NCBI RefSeq assembly: GCF_963169125.1
Contig: NC_084796.1
Coordinates: 214,399,948 to 214,463,947 of the forward strand
Source: Humulus lupulus
Lineage: Eukaryota; Streptophyta; Magnoliopsida; Rosales; Cannabaceae
Length of the DNA stretch: 64,000 nucleotides
Direction: 5' to 3'
The notes beneath the pieces were generated by a model. The model ran no database searches, was not told where the DNA came from, and saw nothing but the letters and a program-made list of their open reading frames with translations. A program made the translations under genes and the position numbers. Positions 22,924 to 34,893 of this stretch are shown one piece after another; positions within the stretch are counted from its first letter, which is position 1; each line of letters opens with the position of its first letter.

Positions 22924-24760
22924 TGTAGCGCCTCAGAATTTTATTTAGTTAGATAATAGTATCTTATGTTGTAGTATTTTAGTTTTTATGGATATTGGTT
23001 CAAGCCGAGATTTTTTTTTTGAAACTCGTAGAGGTAGTTATGGATTTTATAAGTTTAGCCTATAGTTTAGAAATATTAATTTTATCACAAGATTTAATTA
23101 TTGAAGCTGGTCCTAGAAATATTATTTATTATAACCTAAGGTTTAGATAGAATAATTAAGAATGTGACATTTGTCACATGTATGTTTATTAAGGAATTAA
23201 GGATTGTAGATGAATAAAATAATCAAGGATAAACCTAGGAAGTCTAGAACATTCCCTCAGATGTTAGGATCTCGTGTTACTCAGTCAAAGTGGTTTAAAC
23301 AACTTTAAGTGTGCTTAAAATATGCAAAAATGTGATTTAATATATCAGCGTAAGCCGATATATCACAGCTATAGGGGTTGATATATCGCCTATGTTGATA
23401 CGAAAAGCACGTTGACTTCGTACGAACAAAACCACGTAGCCTCGGGAAAATGGGGCAGGCGATATATCGCCTATAGGAGCGATATATCGGCTCCATCAAC
23501 CTATTTTGAAAATCTGTGGAATCTGAAGCTGGAAACAGCCCTCAACAACTTGAACTTGCTTTTGAACGATTTTGGCCGAGTTATGAGCATCTGTTGAGTA
23601 GAAAATTCCATTTTTATTTATTTTAAAGGGAGTTAGTTTCACTCCTTGAACTCTATAAATAGGACCCTTCACTCAGCCATTTGCATCATCTTTCAAACAC
23701 TTCTCAGAGCCTTCAAGCTACCAATTTCGTTCTAGAGAGAAATACTAGGGTTTTGGGGGTTAAAAGCTTTCAAATCTAAGCTTTTCTAAACCCTTGAGAA
23801 GTAAGCTAGAGTGAGATTTCGGTATTGAGGTATAGATCGAAGGTCTAAGCTATCTAAGGTACTCTTAATCCTCAGGTTTAGTTCATTACTATTCCTCTTA
23901 TTCTTTTCTTTTACTTCAAATCCTAACTCGTTATAATGACTTTTTGGTTAGGTGCTTGATTTCTTTGAAACTTAAGGTTTCCGGTAAGTTCATATCTTGA
24001 TGGTTTAGATCTTCTTTTCATCTTCTTTTCTTTAGGAAACTTATAGTTTTATTGTTTGGTTTTAGGAGTTTCCAATCCCGCACTTGTCACCCAATACCCT
24101 GGTTTTTGGTAAGGAAAATAAGTTAGATTTATGTGCTATGTGCTTTGTGTATGTATGTTTGTTTTTATGTCTTTAAGTCGCTTGGGAAATATGGTTGCTT
24201 AGATAGCAAATCCTGATATTTTTATCATTATCGTAGACTATAGTTGTGTCTAAACCTACTTCTAAATAGTAGCAAGAGGACTATAGCGGTTTCTATCACA
24301 TACTATGGTAATGAGTTAATGACTATTAATATTGTACTCCATTTTTATGTTTTTTGTCTTATGTTTTATGTTATGCTTTATTAGTTTTCCTTATTGGGCA
24401 TTAGGTTCATTCCTTTTTATTTAGATTGTGTAGGTAAATGAACATGGAAGGCGGGACGGATCTAAGGTAGCTTTGGCATGTGTATTGGGTGAGGACTAAA
24501 GGAATGGACTGATGGGATCGATCGAGGATGACGTTGCATTTGAGTCTTTTTATTATGTATTTTTTATTTCAGCATTTAATATTTGAACATTTAAATAAAT
24601 GTTTTGTTTTTCTTTATGATTTTATGTAATAACAATGGGATTCTGTATTTTGGATTTTCTATAATAATGTTTTATTATTTTATGTATGTATCCAAAAGAT
24701 AATAGTTATGTCTTAGTAGTTTTAAATGTCCGAAGTCTTTAAGTTAGTCGAGTCTTTACA
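22924..24760 (+). mobile_element. Solo LTR of a gypsy-like element, 1837 bp
   Basis: It begins TGTAGCGCCTCAG and ends GTCTTTACA. The flanks are CATGT (22919-22923) and CATGC (24761-24765), a 4-of-5 target duplication. Inside are a TATA box (TATAAAT, 23654-23660) and a following leader with CACTCAGCC, as in + oriented plant LTRs. Near 23340-23500 several GATATATCG dyads occur. No internal retrotransposon region adjoins, so it is a solo LTR. Confidence 0.7.
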
Positions 24761-24765
24761 CATGC

Positions 24766-25690
24766 TTTGACAAACCAAAACCCAAAACATAAACCAAAAA
24801 CATATATAATTGTCAAAAATAATATTAGGTTAGAGATTTCCATTACCTCTTGATTTTGCCTTAAGAACACAAAGACCAAAACAAAATGGCCACCCTCTTT
24901 GAACAACCTAGGGTTTTCAAAACCCATATCAAGAAAAAGAAGAAAAGCCTTAGGATTGAGGGGAAGAAATTTTAGACTTAGAAAATCAAACCAAAGATCT
25001 AAACAACACAAGAAATTATACCTATAGGGATTTTTGAATCCCCTTCCTTCTTCTTCTTCTCCTTTTCTTTCACGTTTTCTCTCCCTCTCTTTCTTTCTTT
25101 CTTCTTCCACGAGCTCTCTCCCTCTCCTCTCTCTAAGTGGGCGGCTGTGGTATAGAGAAAAGATGAGCAAAATGCTCTCTAGAGTTTTAAGTTTCTATTT
25201 ATACTAGTGTACTAGGTTTTCAAATATAAAGAAAAGGCAACCTAATTTTTCATTAATCCTTTATTTCCAATAAATAAAAAAAAATTAAATAATAATTGTA
25301 CTCAACCAATCTAATCCCTTGACAATTGACAACATACTAACTTTTCTCTTTCCTTCCTTGGCACACCACACAAATAAGGAAATGTCTAATTTTCGTAGTA
25401 CTAGGGTCCTGCCACTTGGGGCTCGATTTTAACCCTTATTTGTTGCATTTTAGGGAAAAAAATATTTACAAAAGTTGGATATAATTAATTAGCTTTCTAA
25501 CGATACCAAGTTTGTCTAAATCAAACATCTATAGCTCAAGCTATGACTGTTTTACTGAGGTTGAGTCCAGGGTTACGAGAATTAAAAAAAATGACAACTT
25601 TCTTCTTACCATTTGTTTCTCATTTCTCACTTGTGTGAACACAAGCCTTCTAGAGCATTCTCTCTTTATTTCTCTCATTGTTTCTCCTTT
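24766..25690 (-). mobile_element. Probable minus-strand LTR remnant
   Basis: Minus-strand reading shows features common in plant gypsy LTRs: a TATA-like motif (AGTATAAATAGAAAC, near 25196-25210), a downstream leader with a long purine run (mirrored by the pyrimidine-rich 25045-25130), and a GGTATCGTTAGAAAGCT phrase near 25490-25508. I could not define ends or a duplication. The long minus-strand ORF here (24739-25170) is low-complexity Arg/Glu and not a real protein. Confidence 0.35.
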
Positions 25691-26943
25691 TTAATTTAAG
25701 TAAAACTAATTTAATAAATAAAAGAATAATTTAGATTATTGCATGAGAAAATACTATTGCATGCTCACCATGCAATCATGCACATGCACACACACAAGAG
25801 CTAGGGTGCATTTCTACTAACCATGCGCCATGGTTATTTCTACTAACCATGTGCCTTGGTGCATACACAAAATAAACAATTAACTAAAACAATTTACAAT
25901 ATTAATTCACCTAATTTCTACTAAAAAATTCAAACAATAAAATAAATTCCTAACACTTAACAATTATTAATTCAAATAAAGCATACAAATTAATAAAATA
26001 AAATAAAATTTATTGCGCTACATTTGCAATCGATCAAAATTACAAAGACAATAACAAAAGGTAACCATGTAATTTTTTGACACCATCAAAGTAACAAAAA
26101 CAACAATAAAAAGTAATTGGGTACTTTCAAACAATATCAGAACCAACAACATCCTTTAAAGAACTAAAATTAACCTGGTACATTGGTAGCTATATATAAT
26201 GATGAAAAATAACGTGGTACAACAAAATAGACCCCCAGTTGTTTTGGTTTTGAAAATCACTCCAAAATTAAAAGTCAAATTATTCAAATCTCACGATCAA
26301 TGGTACTATTTTTGTGATTTTATAAAGACCATTCTAGAATGTATACATAAAATCTAAAAAAAAAATTGTCAAGCATGGATTTCAAACCAATAATAATATT
26401 TAAGATATTCACATGAGCATAACATTATTAAACTCAATAGCAAAATTTAGCTATTACCAAACGGAGCTTGAGTTCCAAGTTTTCGACATTTGAAATATAC
26501 TGTAAGATATATTATCCCATCCCCTTAACCTTAAATATAATTATATACATTCCATCTTTTTTCTTGATCATAATTGTTATATATGAATACCCGTATTATT
26601 AAAAATCAGCATAACATAACTCATTAAATATAACTCATGAAATCTAGGAATGCATATCAAAAATCAAAAGAAACAAAAATAAAAATGCAATAAACTAAAA
26701 ATGGGTATTAACCTGGTACCAACGACGGAGGGAGAATAATGGACATTGACTGAGGAAGACCATATGAGAGCAGCGGAGGGGAAATGGCAATCAATTTCGG
26801 TAGTCAACGAAGAAGTAAAAAAAATGAAGAAAAAATTCAGAGAAGGAAAAGCCAAAAAAGAAAAAAAAAAAGGTCAGAAATGATATAACGAGGGAAGGAA
26901 GTTGTTTTAGACTTGAACCATTTATTTTATTTAAAAAAAAAAA
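25691..26943. other. AT-rich intergenic DNA, nothing recognised
   Basis: There is a small duplicated phrase around TTTCTACTAACCATG (25812-25850), several homopolymer runs and no gene that I can support. Confidence 0.4.
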
Positions 26944-27966
26944 GAGTAATTAGTGGCGAAAACCCCTATTTTTACCGTTTGCTACACTTAACCCCCCATT
27001 CTTTTTTTTTTGCTGGTGAAACCTCACAATCCTCCGTTCCGTTAGCAATTTTAAGATCTTCATTTGTTATGGTTGTTAACTGCCAATTTGAATACACGTA
27101 TCTATAATTTACTGGACCACATATTAAATAACAATGCCACATCATTCTTTTTTAAATTAAAAACAACTAAAAACTATATAAAAAAAAGAAAAAAAATCAA
27201 ATCTCTCTCTATCCCACGATACCTCTCTTCTTCTTTTTTCTTTGACTTCTTCCTCCTCTCTTCTTCTTTCTTCCTCCCTGCTTCTATTTCTTCTTTTTTC
27301 TGCAGATCCACCCACACAAACCTTTGCCCTCCGAGCCAACATCTTCCCCGACCTCCAAGAGAGTGAGATAGAGAGAGGGGGGGGGGGGGGGGGGGAAGAA
27401 GAAGAAAATAAAATAAAGACAAAAAAAAGAAAGGTATGGAGGGAGATTGAGAGAGAGAAAGAGGATCTAGGCAGTAGAGAAAGAAAAAGGAAAAAAGAAA
27501 TCGAGGGAGGGAGATTGAGAGAGGATTTGGGAGAAAGAAAAAAAATAGAGAGATTGAGAGGGAGAGAAGATTTGGGAGAAAAAAAAGAAAGGAAGGGAGA
27601 TTGAGAGATCGAGAGAGAAAGAGACAGGATCTGGGAGAAAGAAAAAAGAAAGAAAGAAAGGGGCGGAGAGAGAGAGAGAAAGTAAAAGAAAAAAAAGAAA
27701 GAAAAATAAATTAAAATTAGTTCTTAATTTTAAATTATTTTTATAATATTTAAATAAATAAATAATATGGACCAATAAAACGTGCCACATGTACCCTTGC
27801 ATACACGCAAATTGTCTATTGTGGCAGTTAACAGACTGGAATGGTTGATACCTTAGATTTGCTAATACAACAGTGGATTGGGAGGTTTCACTGGCAAAAA
27901 AAAAAAAGAATTGGGAGTTATGTGTATAAGAATGTAAATATGAAGGAATTTCGTCGCTAATTACTC
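26944..27966. mobile_element. Non-autonomous Mutator-like element with long terminal inverted repeats
   Basis: The left end (GAGTAATTAGTGGCGAAA) and the reverse complement of the right end (GAGTAATTAGCGACGAAA) pair over roughly 160 bp. Shared inner blocks include a T-run followed by GCTGGTGAAACCTC / GCCAGTGAAACCTC, then CAATCC, and GTTAACTGCCA near 27073 and 27825. Long inverted repeats of this kind are typical of Mutator-like elements. The flanking duplication cannot be read because both flanks are A-runs (26933-26943 and 27967-27974). The core is a 500-bp purine-rich tract (27355-27710) without a transposase. Confidence 0.7.
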
Positions 27967-28361
27967 AAAAAAAATTATACAATCACACAAATATTCTTTA
28001 TAGAGCATGAAATAAAAAATGAAAAAAAATAAACAACACAAAACCCTTAACACTAAACTAATAACTAGTGAAATGGAATTATTAAAAAAACATAAAAGTA
28101 AGGAAATATTTTTCCATACAATAAATAATTAAAGAAAAAACCATAAATTAAGAAAAAACTTAAAATGTACTTTACATAAATATGGGAAATGCAAATATAC
28201 TTTATATATTTATGGGTAAAAAGTAATTGCCCAAACTATGGTCACTGTCCGAGAAAAAAAATTAAAATATGGAATTTCCATAAATTAAGGAAATTGATTA
28301 CCATAAAAAAAAACTTCAAAAATTTATGCAAAAAGAGTTGTATCTCAAAAAGAATCATATA
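27967..28361. other. AT-rich spacer, nothing recognised
   Basis: A-rich sequence between the Mutator-like element and the next LTR. I see no feature in it. Confidence 0.4.
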
Positions 28362-29165
28362 TGTAATAACCAAGGTTATTATTTTTTTAAAGCTCCATAT
28401 ATATTACCTTATATTATATTTTATGCTATAGTTTATATTTGAGAGGTGAAATTAGAAAGATTGCTTTAGAAAGGTTTATATTATAAGCTACGATTTTATG
28501 ATTTAATAAATAATTGTAATTTGGATAATTATAATTATTGGGCTTATTATTTATTTATTTGATGGAATTTACAAATACATGATTGAATTAGTATATAGTT
28601 TTTCTTCAAGAAAATAAGAGTTAATAAATGATGTACATATGTTATTAGTGGTAGATGTTGTGTATATGTGACATTAATTAAGTCATATTATTTGAATTAT
28701 AATGCATGGCTGAAATACCCTATAGGTGTAGCTAGTTGAGGAACCAAAGTTTTACTTGGTTGAAGACCAAGTAAAGGTGGTGAAGCGTAGAACTTGTTTG
28801 AATTCAAGTGACTGTGTCAAAGAGAACTTGCAAAGTGGAGTTAAAAAGACTATGTATATAGAGTCAAAAATTAAAGTAGAGAATGTAGTGTGTTGGTTGA
28901 AGCTTGATTGACACATTTTGAATTTGAATTTCTTAATTAAAGGCGTGGGAGACTATGGAGGAAGCAAGCATGGACCTTGAGTTCATTTTGTTACGTTAGA
29001 GGGTATGTGGCATCAAGAGAGGAACTTTAGCAAAAGATTAGGATGTTGAATAGGCTTGGCCGAAACTACAATAGGGAAGGAAATTCAATTTTTGAAAACT
29101 TGTTTGATGATAGTGGAGAAGATTAAAGAATGGAGTTGGAGTCTAGAGCCTATAAATAGAGCTCT

Positions 29166-30023
29166 TGACTGCCTTTTTTGAGATCAACCATAAACGAGAG
29201 ATTAAAGAAATAAACAACAAGAACACAATAGTTTTTATGTGGTTCAGGCTATAAAAGAGCCCTAGTCCACGAGTCTCTGGTATTAGGAGGATTGGAAGCT
29301 TGTTAGGGCAAACTTCGATAGAGTTTTCTCAGGCAGCGTTTAAATTGCTCTGAGTACAAGGTATTTCTCTCTCTAAAAACCCGAACCCTTTACAATGAGA
29401 CTCTCAGCCCTATTTATAGAGGTTGTGGTCATTAATACTAAACATTCATAATTAATATACATTCTTTCCGTTATTGAGGGACTAATACCAATTCAATGCA
29501 TTGGGCTGCATTGAATAGAGACCACAACCCAAGCGAGGTCCGCGAGACCCATTGCAGAAATGTACCTACTTTATGGGGAACATGCCCCAGGTACTGTCAA
29601 GGCATGTTGTACGTATCTTCATGTGTCAGACGGCGTAGTGGGAGTGCCAATTGTCGAGTCATACAATTGACAACACTGTGGACGGATCGCTAAAAAAGTT
29701 GTCAAACGATCCTCTGACGCTGCAAACCTGCATTGTTTGACACCTAGCTGGCCTTCTAGATCCCGAGGATAAGGTCCTTGGCCTGGAAGATAACTGTTTG
29801 TAAGGAAACCGAGGATTACTAACCAGTTCTCGGGGCATGGCCTCGGAGAGACGTTTGTGCCCTACCTTTATCTAAGGGATGTGGCCTCTAACCGAGAAGT
29901 CCACCCTCCAAGGACTGATCCTTGGGGCGTGTCCTCATCTGAAGAAGTACACGTCCTTGCCACATGCCCTACTTGGATTGCCACATGCCCTTTGGTGAAA
30001 ACACGGACAATAAGAGCATTAGA
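29166..30023 (-). mobile_element. Nested minus-strand solo LTR related to Tat-type elements, 858 bp
   Basis: A perfect duplication GCTCT flanks it (29161-29165 and 30024-30028). It starts TGACTGCC and ends CATTAGA, so one terminal base differs from the canonical ...CA. On the minus strand it carries CTCTATAAATAGGGCTG (TATA box, near 29408-29424) and then ACTCGTGGACTAGG...CTGAACCAC.TAAAAA. The same R-U5 phrase occurs at 54645-54682 in the Tat-like element on the right. The insertion landed about 8 bp after the host LTR's TATA box. Confidence 0.7.
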
Positions 30024-30263
30024 GCTCTTCATTTTTGTTCACTCACTCAAAGCTTCCAAGACTCTCCTATTTTTGAAATTTTCTCTCTCAAGTTCTTCCA
30101 TTTTTGCTCACAAAATACTCCAATATAGACGAAATCACCAAAAACCCTAGTGGTTTTCGAACTTTTCTTCTTCTTTTTAGAGTTCAAAACCTAGCCTCAT
30201 TACCATCACCATCATAATTCCCTCACTTGGCCGAGAAATACCTAGCCCAAATCACCAATTTCT

Positions 30264-32315
30264 TGTTAGGATTAATGTCCTAAAAGCATGTAAAGATATT
30301 TTATTGGTTTTAAATAAAAGTACAATTTTATTATATTTGAATGTTATAATATAGTTTGAATTAACTATATAATAATATCAAGAAAATTCCCTATTCATTC
30401 ATGAGAATATGATCTTGTATTAGTACGAGATAATTAAGATCATATATAATGAATAAAATAGTCAGTAACATATTAAAGTATGAAATCTTTAATGAATAGT
30501 TACTAGTACGGGTTGCTAAGCATACGAGATGCGAGTAATCTAGATTCGTATTACTAGTGATAGACATCTTAGTAAATGTGTTGTATACAATAGATATTAT
30601 ATATGGCAAGACCGATGAGAATTGATTATCTTTATAAACCTGTCGTTTGACATAAAGATTTAATTCTTATCACCATAGATGGTCATTTGTAGATCAGTCT
30701 AAATCATGAGTATTCATGAACTCCTCTTTGTGTTATTGGATCTTTTGATTCACTCGTTAAGGTCTCTTAGAATAATGATGTTAATGCCTTTTGTTTTGGA
30801 GATTCAATATCATGAATGGCTGGGAACATAAATTACAATATTGAAATCCATGCTTTCCTAACGGATCGAATATTTGTTCCCTTAAGGATTAATTTTGGAA
30901 CTGAATAGTTATTCAGCTCAAATCTATAATTAGATTATAGATTAATTATTCGCTAGTGAATTAATGGTAGTTAAGGATCAAGAGGTAATTAGAATGGTAA
31001 AACGGTAATTTTGACCAGCTCTAATTAACGAACCAATAATGGAGGACAGAACTACATATATTGATTATATCAATGGATTACAAGAGAAAACGCTGTAAAT
31101 ATAATTCTATAAATACTTAGAGTGCAATTCCATATTTATAGTGGAGTAATCATGGAATTAATAAATAAGATTATTATATTAAAGAGTTTGATTAATAATA
31201 TGGTTTATTGGAGCTTCGTATTATAGGTCCATGATCCCCAAATCACCTTTGTCTTATACTGTTAAGGGTAAGGATGTCAAAAGAAAGATTTGTATAGAGA
31301 ATGACTAAATTGCAAATGAATTAATTTTCTAGGGCAATGATATAATTATGTGATAATTATAGGCAATTCATTAATTGTGAATTAATTAATTATTTAACTA
31401 TATTATTTTTATTTTGAAAAACTATAAGTTAAAATTAATATTAATCTTGTTTGGATTAATATAAAGAGAGAGAGAATAATAAATATCTTATTTATAATAT
31501 AATATTTATTTATTTTAAAACTGATATTTTAAGATAAAGTTAATTTTGAATTAACTGATATTTATGTTGGGATAAATATATTGTCTTAAAACTTGATTGA
31601 ACAAACAAATGAGAAAATTAGGGAAACCCTAATAGGGTTGGGCGACACACACTGTACAACATAGTGTGTGGTGCCTAACTCGGGGATTTTTATCCCTGGG
31701 ATTTGAATTTTGAATTTCAAATAAATTTGTTTAATAAGTTATTTAATTATTTTTTTTAAATATGATTTAAATAAATAATTAAATATAAATACCAGATCAA
31801 TTTTAATTTTAATTTTAATAAAATAAAGATTAGTTAATTAGATTAAATATTTTTATATAAGTGTGATAGTATGTGACTTTCAGAATGGATTTTCATTTTT
31901 TATGAAATTAAAAATATAGATTCTCTCTCTCAAAAGCAATAGTTTTCTCTAAACCTGAAAACTATTCTAAACTTTTTCTCTCAGTCAAACCTCTCTAGAT
32001 CTCATGTGTTGAGTACTTCTAGAGAGTCACATAAATCAACATTTTGAATCCTACGTGCCCACACACGTCCTTGTGTGTTTGAGGATTGGTATGGAAGTTC
32101 AAGGTGTGAGCTTTCAGATTACTGGATAGGAAGATCGTTGATTTTATACAAAAAGATTCAATGATACTTGATAGGCTACAAGAGGTAATCCCTGATCTAT
32201 TTTGTTTGTGATTTAAAGTTTATATATGTATATGATTCTGGCTGGTATTAATATTTATTAAAATGGGTTCATATATTCTGCTGCGCACCTTTGATTTGAT
32301 CATTTAATACCAACA
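30264..32315 (+). mobile_element. Nested copia-like solo LTR, 2052 bp
   Basis: It begins TGTTAGGATTAATGTCC and ends AATACCAACA, with a perfect TTTCT duplication at 30259-30263 and 32316-32320. The last 400 bp have the usual R-U5 style of plant copia LTRs, such as CAAGAGGTAATCCCTGATC near 32168. There is no PBS or coding region next to it, so it is a solo LTR. It is younger than the gypsy LTR it sits in. Confidence 0.85.
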
Positions 32316-33340
32316 TTTCTAGTCGAGACACGATACTATTTATCACTCCTCATAAATTTCAAACCCTAGTTATTTAAAAAATAGTCATCATTCTCTCAAA
32401 GGCTCGGGATATTAGGATTGTGTTGTCGTGTTTCAAGGGTTAAGGTATGGTTTCTAAAAGGTTTTAGATTATGAAATTAAGTAATATTTTAGGTCCTAAT
32501 TTTAGTATTTATTTTCATGTGTAAGGTGTTGGGCTTGATCCACTAGTATTTAAGAGCAATCTCTCTACTTTTTTTCTCCACACTCAAGGTAAGGAAAATT
32601 AGATAGATTTAGATTATGACCTTAAGTAAATGTTATGACACTAACGTTTCAGGTACAAGAAGATAAGTGTGGCTGGGCCTAAGTGAAGCTCATATACGGA
32701 CCTAAGTGATGTCCAAAAACTGTATGATGGACCTAAGTGGTGTCCAGAGGGCTCAGATGCCCAAACTTTATAAGCACTTTATCAATACTTGACTGATTCA
32801 TTATAGCTGATATGATTATGACAATATTAAGTTTATGAGTATGACTTCAGAATTGTATGCTTAGGTATGATATCGAGTTTCTTAGTATGATAGTGTTATT
32901 ATAGTAATATGTAGCTTTTATGGTATTGTTGAATAATGAAATATTTGTGATATGTATGAATATTGTTTGTATGTTTTCTATGGTTGCATTTTTCTTACTG
33001 GGCTTAGAAGCTCACTCTTTATAGTATATATGTGGAAATCAAAGTAAGTAAAGAGATAGATGGCCGGTGGCGAGTTGGACCTGAATAGCTGCATGTGTAT
33101 TCGTGAGGGCCATATAGCTGCTGGAAGAACTAAGGCTTATATTTTGTTTCTTAACTAGTATTTTATTTCTCTAAAATAAATGTTGCTATATTTTTGTTTT
33201 TAAAGACTTCTTTTATGTTGTAAAACAGGGATCCCGTTTGAAGTAGTATAATTTTCAATAAAGAGTGACGTTTATGTTTTTATGTTTTAATATTGGTTCT
33301 CTGCATTATATTTATGAGAAAATGAGGGCATTACAACATA

Positions 33341-33546
33341 GCACCAAGAACCACATAACAGAGAAGTTCACGTTCAAGAATATTCAACCTAGAAGGTCTG
33401 ATCTTCGCATACACCACCACCAACTAATCCAATCTTCTTCTTCTTGTTGTTTTAATGTTATTATTTTTTACTCTTCTTCTTTTTCATATCTAATTTTGCA
33501 TTTAAAATTTGATTTTGCACTTCATTTTTTATTTTTTTTCTTCTAT
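33341..33546. other. Short spacer, T-rich
   Basis: T-rich and TTC-rich DNA with no feature beyond low complexity. Confidence 0.4.
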
Positions 33547-34245
33547 TCCTAACTGTAACCGGTTACTATCACGATTTGTTTAGGTTTTTTTGTTCAGATC
33601 TGATTTTTTTTTTCAGGCCTATTTAAGTAACCAGCTACCATGGCGACTGATTTTTTTTATTTATATCTATTTTTTTAGACATAGCTATAACTAGTTACGA
33701 TAACGATCAATTTAATTTTTTTTTTGTTTATATCTGATTTTATTTTCACACTTGACTAACTAACCAGGTACCATGGTGACTAATTCTTTTTTTTTTAAGA
33801 CCTGATTTTTTTTCAAACCTACTTGTAACGAGTTACGATTATGATCAGTTTAGATTTTTTGTTTGGGTCCTTCTTTTTCTAGGTCTGACTAAGTAACCGG
33901 TTACTATCGTAACTGATTCTTTTTTTTTTTTTCAGACTTGTCTGTAACCAATTACCTTCATGATTAATTTATTTTATTTTTTTTCACATAATTTTTTTTT
34001 TCCAAATCTCACTAAATAACTAGTTACAATTTAATTGATATTTTGATAATAGTATATTATTAAAAAAATCATAATTATTTTTATAGTTGTAACCAGTTAC
34101 TACCACACTACTTAAAAAATATAACTGATTTCGATAGTGGTAACCAATTACCACACATCACTAAAAAAATTGACAGTGGCATATGATTACTACCACATAA
34201 AAAAAATCAAAATTATTTTGATAATGGTAACTAGTTACTGTGGAG
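33547..34245. repeat. Minisatellite with palindromic core GTAACCRGTTAC
   Basis: About a dozen copies of GTAAC-(C/T)(A/G)-GTTAC or variants lie at intervals of about 50-75 bp, near 33556, 33631, 33685, 33757, 33826, 33893, 33943, 34015, 34089, 34139 and 34227. Each is followed by a short (A/T)C(A/G)TGA-type phrase and a T-rich spacer. The array ends about 500 bp before the promoter of the SF3A2 gene. Confidence 0.75.
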
Positions 34246-34732
34246 AAAATGTTGAAAAAAATAAAAAAAAAATGGAAGAAGAAGAAGAATTGGGAATAAA
34301 AAGCATGGTGAAGGTCTCATTTTTTTTCTTCAAAAAAAAAAAAAGTTTTACAAAATATAAATGATAAAAAATATTACAAATAGATTAAAATTATAAAAAA
34401 TAACCTCAAACATATTAGAGCTAGCTACTAAAATTGTATAAAAATAAAATATGGTATACAAATATACTACTTCTTTGTTACGAGAACAAAGAGTTTGACA
34501 ATTATGATTTCAATTGAATGAATATTTAGTGAATCAGCCAATCTAATTTCCATGGACTGAAATCTAGCACTCAATGTATGAGAAAAAACTCCCATAAAAA
34601 TGTAAACAAACAAAATATGCTATAAGAAACCTAAGAAAAATAAACTACCATATTTTTCCAAGTTTAAAGAAAAATCTTTTGGTGTAATTCCTCATTCCCA
34701 TTCTCATTCTCACCATAATAGCTCTCACGTTT
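34246..34732. other. AT-rich upstream flank of the SF3A2 gene
   Basis: Homopolymer A/T runs and simple AT-rich DNA, with no separate feature visible. Confidence 0.4.
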
Positions 34733-34811
34733 TGGGCCTTTTTACGGCCCAACCGAGAACTTTTCAGTTACCCAGTATGAGTCTAGCACGTGCACCGCAC
34801 GTGCCTATTGG
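34733..34811 (+). promoter_or_regulatory. Probable core regulatory cluster of the SF3A2 promoter
   Basis: Within 80 bp there are two site-II-type TCP motifs (TGGGCC at 34733-34738 and GGCCCA at 34746-34751), two CACGTG G-boxes (34787-34792 and 34798-34803) and a reversed CCAAT (ATTGG, 34807-34811). The start codon lies about 80 bp further on. Paired site-II elements are common in plant housekeeping genes with high expression in dividing cells. This call rests on motif recognition only. Confidence 0.5.
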
Positions 34812-34893
34812 TCCAAGAAAAGTTGAGGATAACGAGAGACATGCCATAACATTTAAACCCAGCGGAGGCCTCTGAGGGTTCCGGCGAACAAAC

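Larger units (their letters stand above)
28362..33335 (+). mobile_element. Solo LTR of a gypsy-like element holding two nested LTRs
   Basis: The ends are TGTAATAACC (28362) and GGGCATTACA (33335), flanked by ATATA (28357-28361) and ACATA (33336-33340), a 4-of-5 duplication. Without the two nested LTRs and their duplications it is about 2.05 kb, a normal length for a Tekay-like LTR. A TATA box (TATAAATA, 29151-29158) precedes the first insertion. The segment after the second insertion has the ATTTTTCTTACTGGGC phrase (about 32989) common in plant LTR leaders. It has no adjacent coding region. Confidence 0.65.

Noticed and set aside
24739..25170. Minus-strand ORF of 143 codons with an Arg/Glu-rich N-terminal part
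   Set aside because: It translates a pyrimidine-rich tract inside a probable LTR remnant. No domain, and the composition alone explains its openness.
27242..27802. Overlapping ORFs on both strands, 111-120 codons
   Set aside because: They are by-products of the GA-rich core of the Mutator-like element; low-complexity peptides only.
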